Positions 35,937-37,251 of a DNA stretch of 37,251 bases are shown piece after piece. The DNA is taken from NCBI GenBank assembly GCA_024239015.1, contig JANBVM010000006.1:1-37251 (forward strand). The letters run 5' to 3'. This DNA comes from Patescibacteria group bacterium (GTDB lineage Bacteria; Patescibacteriota; Minisyncoccia; Minisyncoccales; JANBVM01). Under the pieces are notes generated by a model, which ran no database searches, was not told the DNA's origin, and worked only from the letters and a program-made list of their open reading frames with translations. The stretch's first letter is position 1, and the number at the start of each line of letters is the position of its first letter. The translations under genes were made by a program, and so were the position numbers.

Positions 35937-36523
35937 TTTTCTAAATATTTTTTTTTGAAATTTTTTAATAAATTAGATTTTTATGTAAAGATTATACAAC
36001 CTTATATTTATATTTTTAGGAGAATGTTTAGTTTATCTTTAAATAATTAGACATTGTTCATTGTTTATATTAATGTGTTAATAAAAATGAAGAAAGCTAA
36101 AATACTTTCATTTTTTTGATTAGATAATGAAAAATATTTAACAAAAAAAAATTGTTCAAAATTTAGCTTTATTCTATGCATTCTGAAAGAAATTTTAAAT
36201 AAATTCAAAAATAGATCATCGAAATTCGAAAAGGTGCTAAAAGTAAAATTAAGCAATAACAATTTCAATTAAAAATTGCTCCTGATTAATAAAAATCTCA
36301 GATTTAATTATAGATTTCAAAAAAATCCTAAATTTAATTATTTTACAGAAATTTTTAGATCATTAAGGAAATTAGAGATTTTCAAATTCAGTTTTTTAAA
36401 AGAAAGTAGGCCCAGTAAAGAAGAGTATAAAGTTTATACTTTTTCTGACGTGAAAGACTTGTTTCACGAATCTGTTTTAGAATAAATGTTCCTTCCCAAA
36501 GATAAGAATGAAGGTTATTTAAT

Positions 36524-37225
36524 CTATTTCTCAATATTTCTTACTTTTAAAGGAGGTCTGGGAGGAGCTCGAGGATAATTTACAGCAGGATATCCGAGGG
36601 TCATAACACCTAATATGTAGCTTTTAATCCCGGTTAGTTTAACTCGGATTTCGGAATTTTTCATAAGAACACCATGAGCATAACCTATCCAACAACTACC
36701 TAATCCCAAAGATTGAGCGCTTAGCATTCCAAATGTCATGGCAATAGTCGCATTCCTTGTATTCCATTGATTATTTGAGTAGAAGATCACTACAATAGGG
36801 GCATTGTAAAATATCGGATCAATTCCCAAGTTTCTTTTTGTAACTAAATTAATATTAGGATTTTCTTGGGCAATGAAGTCAATAATAGAATCGGATAATA
36901 TTTTTATTCTCGTATCATCTGAGATTATTAAACATTTTAAAGTTCGAATATTAGCACCTGTACAAGCATATCGCATGGACTCCAGGACTTTCTCGATTAC
37001 ATCCTTAGGAACTTTTTTGTTTTTATATTGACGAATTGATCTTTTTGCTCTTAAAAATGGATGTAAACTTTCATAAGATATCAATGTGGTTGGATCTTGA
37101 TTTTTCTCAAAATCTAATGCTTCACCTTTCATATTTTGATATAAAATCGCATCTACAGGACAAACAGCTATGCAATGACCGCATAAGATACAACCTTTAG
37201 AATTATCGAACGAGATTTTATTCAA
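36524..37225 (-). CDS. Ferredoxin-domain nitroreductase family protein
   Basis: CILCGHCIAVCPVDAI; RAKRSIRQYKNKKVPKDVIEKVLESMRYACTGAN; LGLGSCWIGYA. Confidence 0.85.
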   Translation of the reverse strand: MNKISFDNSKGCILCGHCIAVCPVDAILYQNMKGEALDFEKNQDPTTLISYESLHPFLRAKRSIRQYKNKKVPKDVIEKVLESMRYACTGANIRTLKCLIISDDTRIKILSDSIIDFIAQENPNINLVTKRNLGIDPIFYNAPIVVIFYSNNQWNTRNATIAMTFGMLSAQSLGLGSCWIGYAHGVLMKNSEIRVKLTGIKSYILGVMTLGYPAVNYPRAPPRPPLKVRNIEK

Positions 37226-37251
37226 CTGCTTATCCTCTCCAAAACATAAAG

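Noticed and set aside
36065-36268. Minus-strand ORF 36065-36268 as a gene
   Set aside because: Phe/Leu-rich low-complexity translation of AT-rich intergenic DNA; no SD or motif.
1-37251. tRNA or rRNA genes as integration targets
   Set aside because: No tRNA-like GGTTCRANNCC arms with matching acceptor stems or rRNA sequence found by eye; tRNAscan-SE would be needed for certainty.

Overview
The window is AT-rich and archaeal-looking: strong Shine-Dalgarno motifs, TATA/BRE-like promoters, MCM and TFIIB-like proteins. Membrane proteins with C-terminal zinc ribbons suggest an Asgard-like host, but that is inference. Nearly every gene from about 0.9 to 36 kb lies on the minus strand in tightly overlapping operons. 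(1) The left end (about 290-830) is non-coding. It holds two oppositely oriented arrays of a 20-bp repeat flanking an A-rich segment with an A18 run, a candidate replication origin. (2) About 0.9-16.8 kb is a replication/information module: MCM-like helicase, single-cyclin TFIIB-like protein, radical SAM protein, ParB-like protein, two DNA methyltransferases, DnaQ-like exonuclease, TOPRIM/TopoVI-A-like protein, several ribbon-helix-helix (RHH) regulators and many small Zn-ribbon proteins. (3) About 16.8-19.8 kb is a regulatory/cargo island: a divergent pair of related RHH-like genes separated by 10-bp-phased repeats, and the only two well-supported larger plus-strand genes, which share a duplicated promoter and a near-identical Zn-ribbon tail. 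(4) About 19.8-36 kb is a membrane/envelope module: P-loop ATPase with a candidate C-terminal nuclease domain, a run of small membrane proteins, CPBP and M50-like intramembrane proteases flanking a 1745-aa surface protein (LamG-like repeats plus a probable beta-propeller), and several secreted single-TM proteins. (5) At the right edge is a ferredoxin-nitroreductase gene that looks chromosomal. I see no integrase, transposase, canonical capsid, portal, tRNA, rRNA or CRISPR array. My best reading is an undescribed archaeal mobile element, either an enveloped virus-like element or a plasmid, with a replication module and a surface module. That identity is a hypothesis. All domain calls are from motif reading without database searches.
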